DNA from: JAHFUA01 sp963808725
GTDB taxonomy: Bacteria; Acidobacteriota; Terriglobia; Terriglobales; Acidobacteriaceae
Assembly (NCBI GenBank): GCA_963808725.1
Contig: CAWEGO010000003.1
Coordinates: 310,001-374,000, forward strand
Length of the DNA: 64,000 nucleotides
Direction: 5' to 3'
A program made the position numbers and the translations under genes. Positions 42,637-53,192 of this stretch are shown piece by piece. The notes below the pieces were generated by a model. It was not told where the DNA came from and made no database searches. It saw only the letters and a program-made list of their open reading frames with translations. Numbering within the stretch: the stretch's first letter is position 1; every line of letters begins with the position of its first letter.

Positions 42637-45334
42637 ATGACCGCAGAGCAGCGGCGTCTGGATGAGTCGAACGCGCGCACCAAGCATTGGAAGCGCTGGG
42701 GGCCTTATCTTAGCGAGCGCGCCTGGGGCACCGTGCGCGAGGACTACAGCCCGCACGGCACCGCCTGGGAATATTTCCCTCACGATCATGCCCGCTCGCG
42801 GGCGTATCGCTGGAACGAAGACGGCATCGCCGGCATCTGCGACCGTCACCAGTACGTCTGCTTCGCCCTGGCGCTGTGGAATGGGCGCGATCCCATCCTG
42901 AAAGAGCGCATCTTCGGCCTCACCGGCAACGAGGGCAACCACGGCGAGGACGTCAAGGAATACTACTTTTACCTCGACAGCACGCCGACCCACTCCTACA
43001 TGAAGTTTCTGTACAAGTATCCGCAGCGCGAGTTCCCCTACGCGGACCTGGTAAATGAGAACCGCCGCCGCGGCCGGCAGGACCCGGAATACGAGCTGCT
43101 CGACACCGGCATCTTCGACCAGGACCGCTATTTCGATGTGTTCGTGGAGTACGCCAAAGCCAACGTCGAGGACATCCTGATCCGCATCACCGTCGCCAAC
43201 CGCGGGCCGGAGCCGGCGCGCCTGCGGCTGCTGCCTACCGTATGGTTCCGTAACACGTGGTCCTGGGGCTATGAAGAACCGCGGCCGATGTTGAAGGCCC
43301 ATGAAGGATTGGAAGGTTCTGCCATCGAACTCCTCGACCCAGCCTATGGACAACGCTGGCTCTACTGTGAAGCGTCAAACCAACTGCTGTTCACCGAGAA
43401 CGAGACCAATTTCCACCGCCTGTTCGGGATCAACAACGCCTCGCCCTACGTCAAAGATGGGATCAACGACTACATTGTCCACGGCCAGCGTGACGCGGTT
43501 AATCCGGAACTGGTCGGGACGAAGGCCGCTGCCGACTACGACCTTCTGCTGTCGCCAGGGCAGAGCCGCGCCATCCGCCTGCGGCTGACCGACCGGCAAG
43601 CAGCTACGCCGAGCCTGGCTTTCGGTCCCGAGTTCGACCAGACCTTCGAGCAGCGCCAGCGCGAAGCCGACGAGTTCTACGCTGGGGTTATCCCCCAGGA
43701 CCTGACGCCCGACGCCAAGAACGTCATGCGCCAGGCCTTTGCCGGCATGCTCTGGTCCAAGCAGTTCTATCACTATGTGGTGGAGCAGTGGCTGGATGGC
43801 GATCCCGCGTTTCCTCCTCCGCCTCCCGAGAGGAAGGATGGACGCAACCATAATTGGACGCACCTCTATAACGCGGACGTCATCTCCATGCCTGACAAGT
43901 GGGAGTATCCCGTGGTACGCGTCCTGGGACCTGGCGTTCCATTGCCTGCCGCTGGCGCTGGTGGACTCCGACTTCGCCAAAGAGCAACTCATCCTGCTGC
44001 TGCGCGAGTGGTACATGCACCCCAACGGGCAGCTTCCCGCCTACGAGTGGGCCTTCGGCGACGTCAATCCGCCGGTGCACGCCTGGGCGGCGTGGCGGGT
44101 GTACAAGATCGAGAAGAAGCGCCGCGGCAAGGCCGACCGCGCCTTCCTGGAGCGCGTCTTCCACAAGCTGCTGTTGAACTTCACCTGGTGGGTCAACCGC
44201 AAGGACGCCGAAGGCATGAACATCTTCCAGGGCGGCTTTCTCGGGCTCGACAACATCGGCGTGTTCGACCGCAGCGCCAGGCTGCCTGCCGGCGGCCATC
44301 TCGAACAATCCGACGGCACCAGTTGGATGGCAATGTACTACGCTGAACCTGCTGGCCATTGCGCTGGAGCTGGCGCGCGAGAACCCCGCCTACGAGGACG
44401 TGGCCAGCAAGTTCTGGGAGCACTTCGTCTACATCGCGCACGCCATGAACCACATCGGCCGCGACGGCATGGGATTGTGGGACGAAGAAGACGGTTTCTA
44501 TTACGACGTGCCTGCATCTGCCCGACGGCAACACCATCCCCATGAAGGTGCGCTCGATGGTGGGCCTGATTCCGCTGTTCGCCGTCGAGACCCTGGAGCC
44601 GGAGTTTCTCGACCGCCTGCCTGCGTTTCAAGCGCCGCATGGAGTGGTTCATCGACAACCGTCCTGACCTGACGAAGAACATCGCTTGCATGCGCACCGC
44701 GGGCAGAGGCGCGCGCCGCCTGCTTTCCATCGTGGACGCAGAGCAAACTGCGGCGGATCCTGCAATTGATGCTGGACGAATCGGAGTTTCTGTCGCCGCA
44801 CGGCATCCGCGTCGCTTTCCCGCTACCACCGCGAGCATCCGTACACTCTCAAGGTGAACGACGGGGAACACCGCGTGGACTATGACCCGGCGGAATCGCG
44901 CACCGGGCTGTTCGGCGGCAATTCCAACTGGCGCGGGCCGGTGTGGTTCCCGCTGAACTATCTGCTGATCGAGTCGCTGCAGAAGTTCCATCACTACTTT
45001 GGCGAACAGTTCAAGGTGGAGTGTCCCACCGGCTCGGGCCACCACTTGACGCTATGGGAAGTCTCGCGGGAGCTGTCGCGCCGGCTGAACCGGACCTTTC
45101 TGCGCGACTCGCAGCGGACGCCGACCCGTCTACGACGATTGGGGGAAATTCCAGACCGACCCGCACTGGCGCGACCTGATCCTGTTCTTCGAGTATTTCG
45201 ACGGCGATACTGGCCGGGGCGTGGGAGCGAATCACCAGACCGGCTGGACCGGGCTCGTGGCCAAGATGCTGCAGCAGAGCGGCGAACGCAAGAGCATAGC
45301 CATCGCCGCGGCCCAGGCCGCAGTACGATCCTAG
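42637..45334 (+). pseudogene. GH63/MGH1-like glucosidase, seven +1 frameshifts
   Basis: The N-terminal ~430 residues are in frame from ATG 42637 (RWGPYLSERAWGTVREDYSP ... GNEGNHGEDVKEYYFYLDST ... LPTVWFRNTWSWGYEEPRP). After that the conserved protein jumps frame at about 43908, 44338, 44508, 44625, 44745, 44818 and 45125, each time by one extra base, yet every piece is well conserved (YASWDLAFHCLPLALVDSDF, YEWAFGDVNPPVHAWAAWRV, FGGNSNWRGPVWFPLNYLL, GANHQTGWTGLVAKML). There are no deletions or internal decay. The (alpha/alpha)6 barrel acids appear to be present. If the indels are assembly errors the gene is intact; otherwise it is a recent pseudogene. Confidence 0.85.
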
Positions 45335-45363
45335 GCAGGCTGCCCTGGGCGCATGGAGTAGAG

Positions 45364-47382
45364 ATGATCAGCTTTGGCCGGGATGTCTGCCGCGATCTCG
45401 ACTCCGCCCTCGGCCGCGAGTGGCTGGAGACCAACGGGCTGGGAGGGTTTGCTTCCTCCAACATCATCGGGTTGAACACGCGGCGTTATCACGGCCTGCT
45501 GGTGGCGGCCATCCATCCGCCTGTCGGCAGGATGGTTCTGCTGTCGAAGCTGGAAGAGACGCTGATCATCGACGGCAAGGGCTACGATCTCTCAGCCGAC
45601 CAGTATCCCGGCGTGATCCATCCGCAAGGCTTCCAGTACCAGACCCGCTTCCGCCTCGACCCGTTTCCCGTGTTCACCTACCAGGTGGACGGCGTCGAGT
45701 TCGAGAAATCCGTGTTCATGGTGCAGGGCGAGAACACGACCGTCGTGCAGTACCGGTTGAAGGCGCCACGCAATTCGGTGCGGCTCGAACTGCGACCGCT
45801 GATCGCCTTCCGCGATTATCACAACCTGACGCACAAAAACGGCGGGCTGGATCCAACCGTCTCCTCCGAACCTGGCCTGACCACCGTGGCGCCGTATCCG
45901 GGGCTGCTGCGGCTTTATCTCGCGCACGACGCCGATGATATCGAGACGACCGGCCAGTGGTACCGCAATTTCGAATACCGTGTCGAGCAGGAGCGCGGTC
46001 TGGGCTATCGTGAGGATCTGTTCAATCCGCTGGTATGGCGGTTTGATCTCAGCGTAAGCGCGACGGCCGCAGTCATCGCCTCCACCGTACGCCATGAGGT
46101 TCGGGAAGCGCCCAAGCTGCACGAGAACGAGATCACGCGCCGCAGCCAGGTGGCCGAGTCCGCCCCGGTAAAGGATGAGCTGGTGCACTCGCTGGTCACC
46201 GCTGCCGATCAGTTCATCGTGGCTCGCGGCGAGCAGAAGACGGTCGTCGCCGGCTATCACTGGTTCAGCGATTGGGGACGGGACACCATGGTCGCGCTTC
46301 CCGGGCTGACGCTGGTGACCGGACGCTTCGACATCGCGCGCAGCATCCTGCTGGAATTCTCCAGGCACGTTGACCAGGGCATGCTGCCCAATCGCTTTTC
46401 CGACGCCGGCGAGCCGCCGGAATACAACAGCGTGGACGGCACGCTGTGGTTCTTCGAGGCCATCCGCGCCTACACCGACTACACCGGCGATTACGAGTTT
46501 GTCCGCAAGAATCTGTACGCCGTGCTCACCGACATCATCGCCTGGCACGTCCGCGGTACACGTTACGGCGTTCGCGTCGATGATACCGGCCTGCTGGCAT
46601 CCGGCGCGCCCGGCGTGCAGCTTACCTGGATGGACGCCAAGGTCGGCGACTGGGTGGTGACCCCGCGCCAGGGCAAGCCGGTCGAGATCCAGGCGCTCTG
46701 GTACAACGCTCTACGTACCATGGAAGATTTTGCTTCCCGCTTCGGCGACTCCGCCGCGGAGAAGCGCTATGCCAAGATGGCGACGGTAGCGCGCTGGAGC
46801 TTCAATCGCCTGTTCTGGAACGAAAGCGCCGGATGCCTGTACGACGTGGTGAACGGCGGGCCACCGGACGCGTCGATCCGGCCTAACCAGATTCTCGCCG
46901 TCAGCCTGCACTACGGCATGGTGGCTCGGGGACGCGCCCAGGCCATCGTGGATGTGGTCGCACGCGAACTGCTGACGCCCTATGGGCTGCGCACCCTGGC
47001 TCGCAGCGATCCGCACTACGTCGGCCACTACGCCGGGGACCAGTACGCCCGCGATTCCGCCTACCATCAGGGCACGGTTTGGCCGTGGCTTCTGGGACCA
47101 TTTCTCTCCGCGTACGTCGCGGTGAATGGCGGGACGGCGGAAGCCCGCATGCAAGCTGCGAAGTGGCTGGAGCCGTTCCACAAGCACCTGCGCGAAGCCG
47201 GACTGGGCCAGGTCTCGGAGATCCTGGATGGCGACCCGCCACATCGCCCGCGCGGCTGCATCGCGCAGGCCTGGAGCGTGGCCGAACTGCTGCGCGCTGC
47301 AGTGGAAGAGGTGTTTGACTTAAAACCGGCGTGCGCAGCAGCTACCGAGCGCGCGGTGAGCGGAATCGGGTTCCCCGCTTAG
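45364..47382 (+). CDS. Glycogen debranching enzyme (amylo-alpha-1,6-glucosidase)
   Basis: 672 residues from ATG 45364 (GGAG upstream). N-terminal GDE_N domain (GREWLETNGLGGFASSNIIG, NTRRYHGLLVAA), C-terminal GDE_C (alpha/alpha)6 barrel with YHWFSDWGRDTMVALPGLTL, NSVDGTLWFFEAIRAYTDYT, LTWMDAKVGDWVVTPRQGKP and YHQGTVWPWLLGPF. The Asp of WGRD and the Asp of WMDA are in the positions expected for GH133-type catalysis. It follows the GH63-like gene by 29 bp, forming a glucan-processing pair. In contrast to its neighbour it has no frameshift. Confidence 0.94.
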   Translation: MISFGRDVCRDLDSALGREWLETNGLGGFASSNIIGLNTRRYHGLLVAAIHPPVGRMVLLSKLEETLIIDGKGYDLSADQYPGVIHPQGFQYQTRFRLDPFPVFTYQVDGVEFEKSVFMVQGENTTVVQYRLKAPRNSVRLELRPLIAFRDYHNLTHKNGGLDPTVSSEPGLTTVAPYPGLLRLYLAHDADDIETTGQWYRNFEYRVEQERGLGYREDLFNPLVWRFDLSVSATAAVIASTVRHEVREAPKLHENEITRRSQVAESAPVKDELVHSLVTAADQFIVARGEQKTVVAGYHWFSDWGRDTMVALPGLTLVTGRFDIARSILLEFSRHVDQGMLPNRFSDAGEPPEYNSVDGTLWFFEAIRAYTDYTGDYEFVRKNLYAVLTDIIAWHVRGTRYGVRVDDTGLLASGAPGVQLTWMDAKVGDWVVTPRQGKPVEIQALWYNALRTMEDFASRFGDSAAEKRYAKMATVARWSFNRLFWNESAGCLYDVVNGGPPDASIRPNQILAVSLHYGMVARGRAQAIVDVVARELLTPYGLRTLARSDPHYVGHYAGDQYARDSAYHQGTVWPWLLGPFLSAYVAVNGGTAEARMQAAKWLEPFHKHLREAGLGQVSEILDGDPPHRPRGCIAQAWSVAELLRAAVEEVFDLKPACAAATERAVSGIGFPA

Positions 47383-47482
47383 GGCGACTGCGAGCCGTAG
47401 CTGAGGAGTCTTCCGCGGCGTCTTCTGACGAGTGCATGTTCGGCTCTCAGCCGACTGCCAGAAAAATACCCTACAAATTCTC

Positions 47483-47511
47483 TTGACAGCTGTTCTATCG
47501 CGTGATAAACA
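47483..47511 (+). promoter_or_regulatory. Sigma70-type promoter of the porin gene
   Basis: TTGACA (47483-47488) and TAAACA (47506-47511) are separated by 17 bp, 160 bp before the porin ATG. The -10 region overlaps TATCGCGTGATA, a dyad related to the operator downstream. Confidence 0.65.
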
Positions 47512-47555
47512 CCCCCTTCCTTTTTAGAGGTCTGATGTTCATACCTGTGCCCTGA

Positions 47556-47574
47556 TTTATCGCAACACGATAAA
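47556..47574. promoter_or_regulatory. Candidate operator, perfect 7-5-7 inverted repeat
   Basis: TTTATCG-CAACA-CGATAAA lies 45 bp downstream of the -10 box and 100 bp before the porin ATG, where a repressor would block transcription. The core TATCG-N5-CGATA equals that of the dyad at 37361-37379. Confidence 0.6.
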
Positions 47575-47673
47575 CCGTAGCGGTTGAGTGTCGGTTGTAA
47601 CCGGCGATGCCGGCTGCTCCCCCGCATGCCTGGGGACAGTTCTGTCTCGCCAAATCATCTGGGGGAAGAAAAT

Positions 47674-49245
47674 ATGCCACGCTTCCTGACCACTTTCGCT
47701 CTGCTGGTTCTGTTTCTTCTCGCCACCGGCGTTACGTTGTTAGCGCAAGCCGATGGAGCTGGGGGTGCGCCCGCCGAACCCCGCGCTGTTTCTGTTTCTC
47801 CAAGCGCGAGCAAAGAAGAAGTTCAGGAACTGCGCAACGAGGTCGCGGCACAGCAGCAGACCATTGAGGAACTCAAGGCTATGGTCCAGCAGTTGGCGAA
47901 CCAGCAGGGGGCCGGCGACGCCCATGTCGTCAACGCTGCCATCGTCCAGCCGCAACCGACGGATGGGGAGGACCGCTTGACGTTGCCGAGCAGTCTGCGA
48001 CGAAATCCGGCCAGCCCCCCTTGACCTCGGGCTGGAACGGGGAACATTTCTTCATCCGAAGCCCGGATGGACAGTTCAGCATCAGCCCCTACGGCTACGT
48101 GGATACCGACTACCGCGCCTACAAAGGGGATGGCGCCCCTCCCGACACGTTTCTGGTCCGGCGCGCTCGCTTCGGCTTCCAGGGCAACTTCGGTTCGCAT
48201 TTCGACTTCGCTCTGCTCACCGACGCGAATTCGACGAGCGGCGCCATCGTTCGGGACGTGTATCTCAATGTCAGAATCAGGCCTGAGTTCCAAATCCAGG
48301 CGGGCCAATTCAAAGAGCCCTTTGCTCAGGAAACCGGTATCGGCGCGACCAACCTCGACTTCGTCGAGCGCGGGCTGCAGGCGCTCCTGTACCCGTCCAC
48401 CGGCACCGCCTTTCGCAGCCCCGGCATCACCATTCACGGGGACATTGATGGGAGCGTCGTGCAGTACTGGCTGGGAGCGTTCAACGGCCGCAACGGCGTA
48501 ACCCCGAACGCCACCAACGAGCCGGAGTTTGTAGGAAGGCTCCGTTTTTATCCTTGGCGCAAGAGCAAGAACGGCTGGTTCAAACAATTCGCTTTTGGCG
48601 GCTCCGCTTCCCACAGCCGTTCCCGGGGACTCTCGGGCGACCTGAGCTTTAGCGGACAGCTTCCCGACGGTACTTACAGCTTCTTCCCCCAGCTTCCAAT
48701 CAACGGCCCCATCGAGCGCTACGAGGGTGAGTTCACCTACATCAGGAACGCCTATGCGCTACGTGGCGAATACGTCCAGATGCAACAGCAGCGTGACAGC
48801 ACTCGGTTCTCTGTACGTCGGCGGTTTGGGCTTTATCACTCTACCCGGAATCGGGGCCAAGGCCTGGAACATCGGGACCACCTATTTGCTGACGGGCGAG
48901 AAGCGGCCGGAGAACGGCACGCCGCGGGTGAGGCACCCACTGTTCGGTCCGGACACGCCGGGCGGCGCTGGACGAGGCTGGGGAGCTTTTGAAGCCACTG
49001 TGCGCTACTCCGGCATTCAGGCGAATGCGCCGGCCACGAACTTGTTGAACCTTTACACTCCCGGCTTTGTCTCTGCGTACGACTATCACACCGACCAGTT
49101 CGCGTTTGGCATTAACTGGTATCCGAACTATTGGGTGAAGTACCAGTTCAACGTCAACATTGATCGGCTGAAGCAACCCAGCACGATTGGGCAGCTACCG
49201 CAGAATTTCACGGTACTGATGCAGGAGCTGCAGTTCCGGTTCTAG
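47674..49245 (+). pseudogene. Phosphate-selective porin O/P family protein, two frameshifts
   Basis: ATG 47674 after GGGGGAAG gives a signal peptide (RFLTTFALLVLFLLATGVTL) and a coiled coil (KEEVQELRNEVAAQQQTIEE). The frame breaks near 47967 (one base missing); the barrel continues as GPLDVAEQSATKSGQPPLTS, FLVRRARFGFQGNFGSHFDF, EFQIQAGQFKEPFAQETGIG. A second break near 48800 (+1) leads to LYVGGLGFITLPGIGAKAWN and the C-terminal strand VLMQELQFRF with terminal Phe, as outer-membrane insertion needs. All parts are present, so sequencing indels are possible. Confidence 0.83.
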
Positions 49246-49352
49246 CGACCGGCTGGATCATGGGCTTGAAGATGTCGCGGTCAACCAATGTTGGTAAGAC
49301 GCCGGGCTGGCAACAGCCCGCGTCCCAGAGGGAAATTGCAGGAGGAGATCCG

Positions 49353-51367
49353 ATGAGACCCAGCATTCTACTGACTATGCTTCTCACCGCGTTGTTTGTG
49401 ATCGCGAGCGGCTGCGGGAATGTGGCGGGCTGCCCTACGTGCGGTACCACGACCGGCGGTGCCTACACTGACATCATTGACATTCCGGTGCCAGAACACA
49501 ACCCGACCGGCGAACCCGGGGGACCGTTCAACTCGTTCGATATTAGCTGGGTCGACCCGGTCCACCACCTGTTCTACGTCTCGGACCGCATCGGATTGGA
49601 TATACCTGTCATAAGCACTATCAACAATGTTGCGGTGAATGCCATTCAAGGGTTCAACAGCGTGGCGGGCGCGGGATTCCAGGCCAGCCCCTGCGATCCA
49701 AACATCCCGCCTATCATCTCGGTATTTGGCAACTACACCCGGTTCGGATGCAGAACTGGTAACTTTCATCTCGATTCAGGATTTGGCGCCAATGGCTTTT
49801 TTGGCGGGTTTCCAGGTGCGCAGTGCTGCGCTTCCCGCGCTAACGGCGTCAATCCGATGTCCGGCCCGGATGGCCTATTGGTAACCCCGGACGGCAAGTT
49901 TTTGTTTGTGGGGAACGGCAGCTCCAACGTCGTGGTTTTCGATCTCACGACGATGGACCTTACCAAGAGTCCGCCCACTCCACCCAACGTCATCGCCACC
50001 ATCCCTACCGGTGTCTCGGCCGACTATGACGGACCGCTGGGCATAGCACCGTGCACCTCCTCCTGGAACGGCGAAGCCGGCTCCGCCGCCGATTGCGGCG
50101 ACGACCGCTCCGACGAAATGGCCTACGACCCCAACACCCAGATCCTTGGGGTGATCAACGGCGATCCGGGGCTCCCCCTGGTTACCTTCATTGACATGTC
50201 CCATATCGTAAACAACACGGGCACCCTGGCGCAGCAGCATTGCCTGCCGGTCGATAACATAATTGATTTTCCGGCACTACCCGGGGGGCTCACATTTCCG
50301 TATGGTCCGTACGCGTCGGCCGCTCAAATGGGCCCGCCAACGCCGCCCGGGCAAATAATCCCCCCCAATCCTACAGGGGAAACCCCCGCTTATCCGTCGC
50401 GGGGATTTAGTCAGACCTGGGTGATAACGCAGGGCGGTGCTTCCTTCAACCCGCCCACGTGCATTATTGGGCAGATCTATTATGACGGCGCGGGAGGCTC
50501 GGCGTCGGGGGGACTTGGGCTCACTAGCACTGTTCCCGTCGACAACGTTGGAGCCACATTCCCGTGTCCGGATCCGTCCAATCCGCAGACCTTCGGAGGC
50601 GTCTCCGGGTCCACGGGCAGCCTCGCTAGTCACCGGGATCGGCATGACGCCGAACGGCAATTTCTACACCATCCCATGCCACCACGCCGCCATCCTAAAC
50701 CAGGCCACGGGAGTGTTTTGCAACCAAGCGGCCCCGCCCACCGACAATAGCTGCGCGGGGGCTATAGCCCCCGCCGGACTCGGGGCGAACGCGTGGTGGT
50801 TTGACAGTACGACGAAGAAGAGTTTCTTCCTCCAGGCGAATCTCAATGCCATCCCTGTCACCAACATTGGTAGCATCGATGTGATTGACCCCAGGGTCGG
50901 AAACCCGAACGGGCCGATTGTGGTCAATTCCTACGTCGCCCCGAATTGCATGCCTGCCAGCATCGTGCAAGGGCCGGGCAACAATTTCCTCATTGGATGC
51001 GGGCTTCATGACGGCGAAGCATTCCCGCCCGTTATGTACGTTGTCCAGCTCGCCCCCGATCCGGTTCTAGGCGCGACATTCACGCTCTTGGCCACCCTCA
51101 ACCAGACGGGCGGCGTGGACGAGATCCTGGTACAACCCGGGCGACAACAAGTACTACTTGGCAGCGAGAGACTTTCCCACTGGCGCGGTCATGGGCGTAA
51201 TTGACGCCGGCACCAACACCTGGCTGGCAAATATCCCGACCGGCTCCAATTCGCACAGCATTTCGGTGGACCCAAGCAATAACCACGCGTTTGTGCCCCT
51301 GCAGGCGGGTGCGCCGTGCGGCACGCAGCGCAGCAACGGTTGTGTTGGGGTCTTTGCGGAACAGTGA
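49353..51367 (+). pseudogene. Propeller-type surface lipoprotein, two +1 frameshifts
   Basis: ATG 49353 after GGAGGAGA; lipoprotein signal ILLTMLLTALFVIASGC with the lipid-bearing Cys in ASGC. The mature part has YVTN/SMP-30-like blades: FDISWVDPVHHLFYVSDR, DGLLVTPDGKFLFVGNGSSN, MAYDPNTQILGVINGDPG. Frames change near 50622 (continuing as SLVTGIGMTPNGNFYTIPC) and near 51132 (continuing as WYNPGDNKYYLAARDFP), ending GCVGVFAEQ. Many Cys residues suggest disulfides. No enzymatic motif identified; probably binds or displays at the outer membrane. Confidence 0.8.
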
Positions 51368-51515
51368 GGCGCCAGAGGATGATCGGATCGGCGGGTAGGT
51401 GATGCAGCAATTTCGGTGTGACAGATCGTTGCTTCAACTGCGCTCTGGATGGCCGGAGCAGGCATCCATTTGTGATAGAGTCTCGTCTTAGACGAGAGGG
51501 CCTTAGAAGGGATTT

Positions 51516-52148
51516 ATGTCAACTTTTGCCCGAACACTGAAGCAGCGCCCGGTATGGGCGTGCATAGTTCCCCTGGTTGTAGTCGCGTTCGTCTATGCTA
51601 AAGACGAGCCTGATCCGAAGCCCACTGAGGTGCCCGCGACCGTAATCGCACACCTGCCGCTTCCGCAGGCCACCGGGGACCAGATGTTGCTGCAGAAGGA
51701 AAACGGCAAGCAATATCTCTATGTCCAGCAGGCTTCTAAGGCGGGCTTCATGGTGGTAGACGTCAGTAAGCCGGACAAGCCGAACCTGCTTAAACGAGCG
51801 GCGCAGCCGAACCAGCCGACCGCCGGAAATATGGAAATGGTCAGCCCTGACGTCGCCATCGCCGAGACGCCGGAGAAGAAGCCGGACGCCGTCAGCAGCA
51901 GCAAGCATCCCACGGAAACGGTGCGGGTGCTGGACTTGAGTGACCCGCGCAATCCGAAAACGCTTCAGGAGTTCAACGGAGTAACCAGCCTTCTTCCCGA
52001 TGGCAACCACGGCCTGATCTACCTGACCAACAACGAAGGCTTGTGGGTTCTCCGCTACAACCGGCCGGGGATGCTGGTGCCCGCCCGGAAGAAGCCGCCC
52101 TGCGATTCCAACGCAGAAATCATGGCGATGCCCCCGGACTGCGATTAA
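51516..52148 (+). CDS. Secreted LVIVD-like repeat protein
   Basis: 210 residues. N-terminal signal/anchor (VWACIVPLVVVAFVYA). Beta-propeller-like strands with LYVQQASKAGFMVVDVSKPD and VRVLDLSDPRNPKTLQEFNG, typical of LVIVD repeats, then GLIYLTNNEGLWVLRYN and a Cys-containing end. It probably belongs functionally with the preceding lipoprotein (149 bp upstream, same strand). Activity unknown. Confidence 0.75.
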   Translation: MSTFARTLKQRPVWACIVPLVVVAFVYAKDEPDPKPTEVPATVIAHLPLPQATGDQMLLQKENGKQYLYVQQASKAGFMVVDVSKPDKPNLLKRAAQPNQPTAGNMEMVSPDVAIAETPEKKPDAVSSSKHPTETVRVLDLSDPRNPKTLQEFNGVTSLLPDGNHGLIYLTNNEGLWVLRYNRPGMLVPARKKPPCDSNAEIMAMPPDCD

Positions 52149-52167
52149 TCTCCCAAGGCGGCCCCGC

Positions 52168-52536
52168 TCAGTTCGTGCACCTCTTTGCCAGGGTCTTGAT
52201 CGAAGTGACGGTGATGGTTACAGGGCTGGCAGCGCCGCTTCGCGCCAGGTAATCGGAACTGGTGGCCATCGAGGGCGACTCTCTGCCAGTGACTTCAACT
52301 TCTTGTCCAAGGTATGGCCCCAGTCTCAGCTTGCGGCTTCCCTGGAGTTCATAGCTATTACCCTGCTCCGGCTGGGTCAAGATGTAATCCGTGCTCAACT
52401 TGCTCACACAGCCTCTTGCCGTGATCTGGTCCTTGGTCTTTTTCGGATGGTCCTGATCGGTACCCGGCGGATTCGCCTGCGCGGCTGCAGCGATGCCTAT
52501 GTAAAGCACCGCCAGCACCAGTATGGCTCTTCGCAT
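52168..52536 (-). CDS. Small secreted OB-fold-like protein
   Basis: 122 residues from ATG 52536, preceded by GGGGGGAAG; an upstream in-frame ATG is less likely. Signal peptide RRAILVLAVLYIGIAAAAQA. Mature part: TARGCVSKLSTDYILTQPEQ, YELQGSRKLRLGPYLGQEVE and VTGRES, resembling the DUF5818-type OB-like proteins common in acidobacteria. Role unknown. Confidence 0.7.
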   Translation of the reverse strand: MRRAILVLAVLYIGIAAAAQANPPGTDQDHPKKTKDQITARGCVSKLSTDYILTQPEQGNSYELQGSRKLRLGPYLGQEVEVTGRESPSMATSSDYLARSGAASPVTITVTSIKTLAKRCTN

Positions 52537-52553
52537 CTTCCCCCCCTTACAGC

Positions 52554-52574
52554 CCAGTATCCAGTATACAGTGC
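52554..52574 (-). repeat. Three degenerate 7-bp tandem units
   Basis: CCAGTAT, CCAGTAT, ACAGTGC at 52554, 52561 and 52568, lying between the start of the OB-like gene (52536) and the stop of the DUF4440 gene (52612). It is the shortest of the period-7 arrays seen in this window. Confidence 0.6.
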
Positions 52575-52611
52575 GCTCGTAGCCCGGAACGATGCTGCGG
52601 CGAGGCATGGG

Positions 52612-53115
52612 CTACTTGACGTGGGTTTCCTGATAGTGCAGCTCCTTCCACTCTCCTCCACGCTTGACCCAAAGCTCTGTGATATAGACCCGCGAATAAC
52701 GCACCGACGACCTGGGCGGGAACTGCAGGGTAACCTCGTAGATCACGAAGGCGGCGTCCGGCCCCAGCGGAATCAGTTTGAAGCCCCACAGGGTGTAGTT
52801 GTAAACGTTCCCATCCATCACTTCGTTAATGGCCTGGATCTTGGTCCGTTCTCCGCGGCCATCGACCTCCACTCCCTGATAGTCATCTGCGAGCAGCGCC
52901 CCATAGGTCTTCTTGTCTTTGTTCTTCAGGGCGTCCCATTCCGTTTTGATCTTGGATTGGAAGAGGTCTTTCAAATGTGATTCGTCGGCTGACGCGTCAA
53001 GATTGCCGGCTTCGGCCGCCTTGCTTCTCGCCGCCGGTTGCTGCGCCACAGAATGAGCCACAGAAAACGACATCGCGGTTAGAACGAGCAAAATGCAGAT
53101 CTGGCGATCCCGCAT
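52612..53115 (-). CDS. Secreted DUF4440/SnoaL-like protein
   Basis: 167 residues. Signal peptide QICILLVLTAMSFSVAHSVA(QQ). NTF2-like fold: IKTEWDALKNKDKKTYGALL, YQGVEVDGRGERTKIQAINE, FVIYEVTLQF, YITELWVKRGGEWKELHYQE. The Trp/Asp/Tyr pocket residues of DUF4440 are partly kept. Likely periplasmic; ligand unknown. It precedes the OB-like gene on the same strand. Confidence 0.85.
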   Translation of the reverse strand: MRDRQICILLVLTAMSFSVAHSVAQQPAARSKAAEAGNLDASADESHLKDLFQSKIKTEWDALKNKDKKTYGALLADDYQGVEVDGRGERTKIQAINEVMDGNVYNYTLWGFKLIPLGPDAAFVIYEVTLQFPPRSSVRYSRVYITELWVKRGGEWKELHYQETHVK

Positions 53116-53150
53116 TCCTTCCTCTCAATGAGACCTTGTCGTGAAATCCT

Positions 53151-53178
53151 GTAGGGACGCAGCATGCTGCGTCTCTAC
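53151..53178. repeat. 28-bp palindromic repeat
   Basis: GTAGGGACGCAGCA and TGCTGCGTCTCTAC are reverse complements with one mismatch. It stands alone between the DUF4440 and sodC genes. The core GACGCAGCA/GCTGCGT recurs inside larC (63306-63327), so it is a dispersed element. Confidence 0.75.
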
Positions 53179-53192
53179 CACAATGTAGCCAA

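Noticed and set aside
44854..45363. N-terminal extension of the debranching enzyme reading frame
   Set aside because: This part is the frameshifted end of the preceding glucosidase; the ribosome-binding site and family start point to 45364.
45592..46548. 318-codon minus-strand frame inside the debranching enzyme gene
   Set aside because: Antisense of an intact, well-conserved gene.
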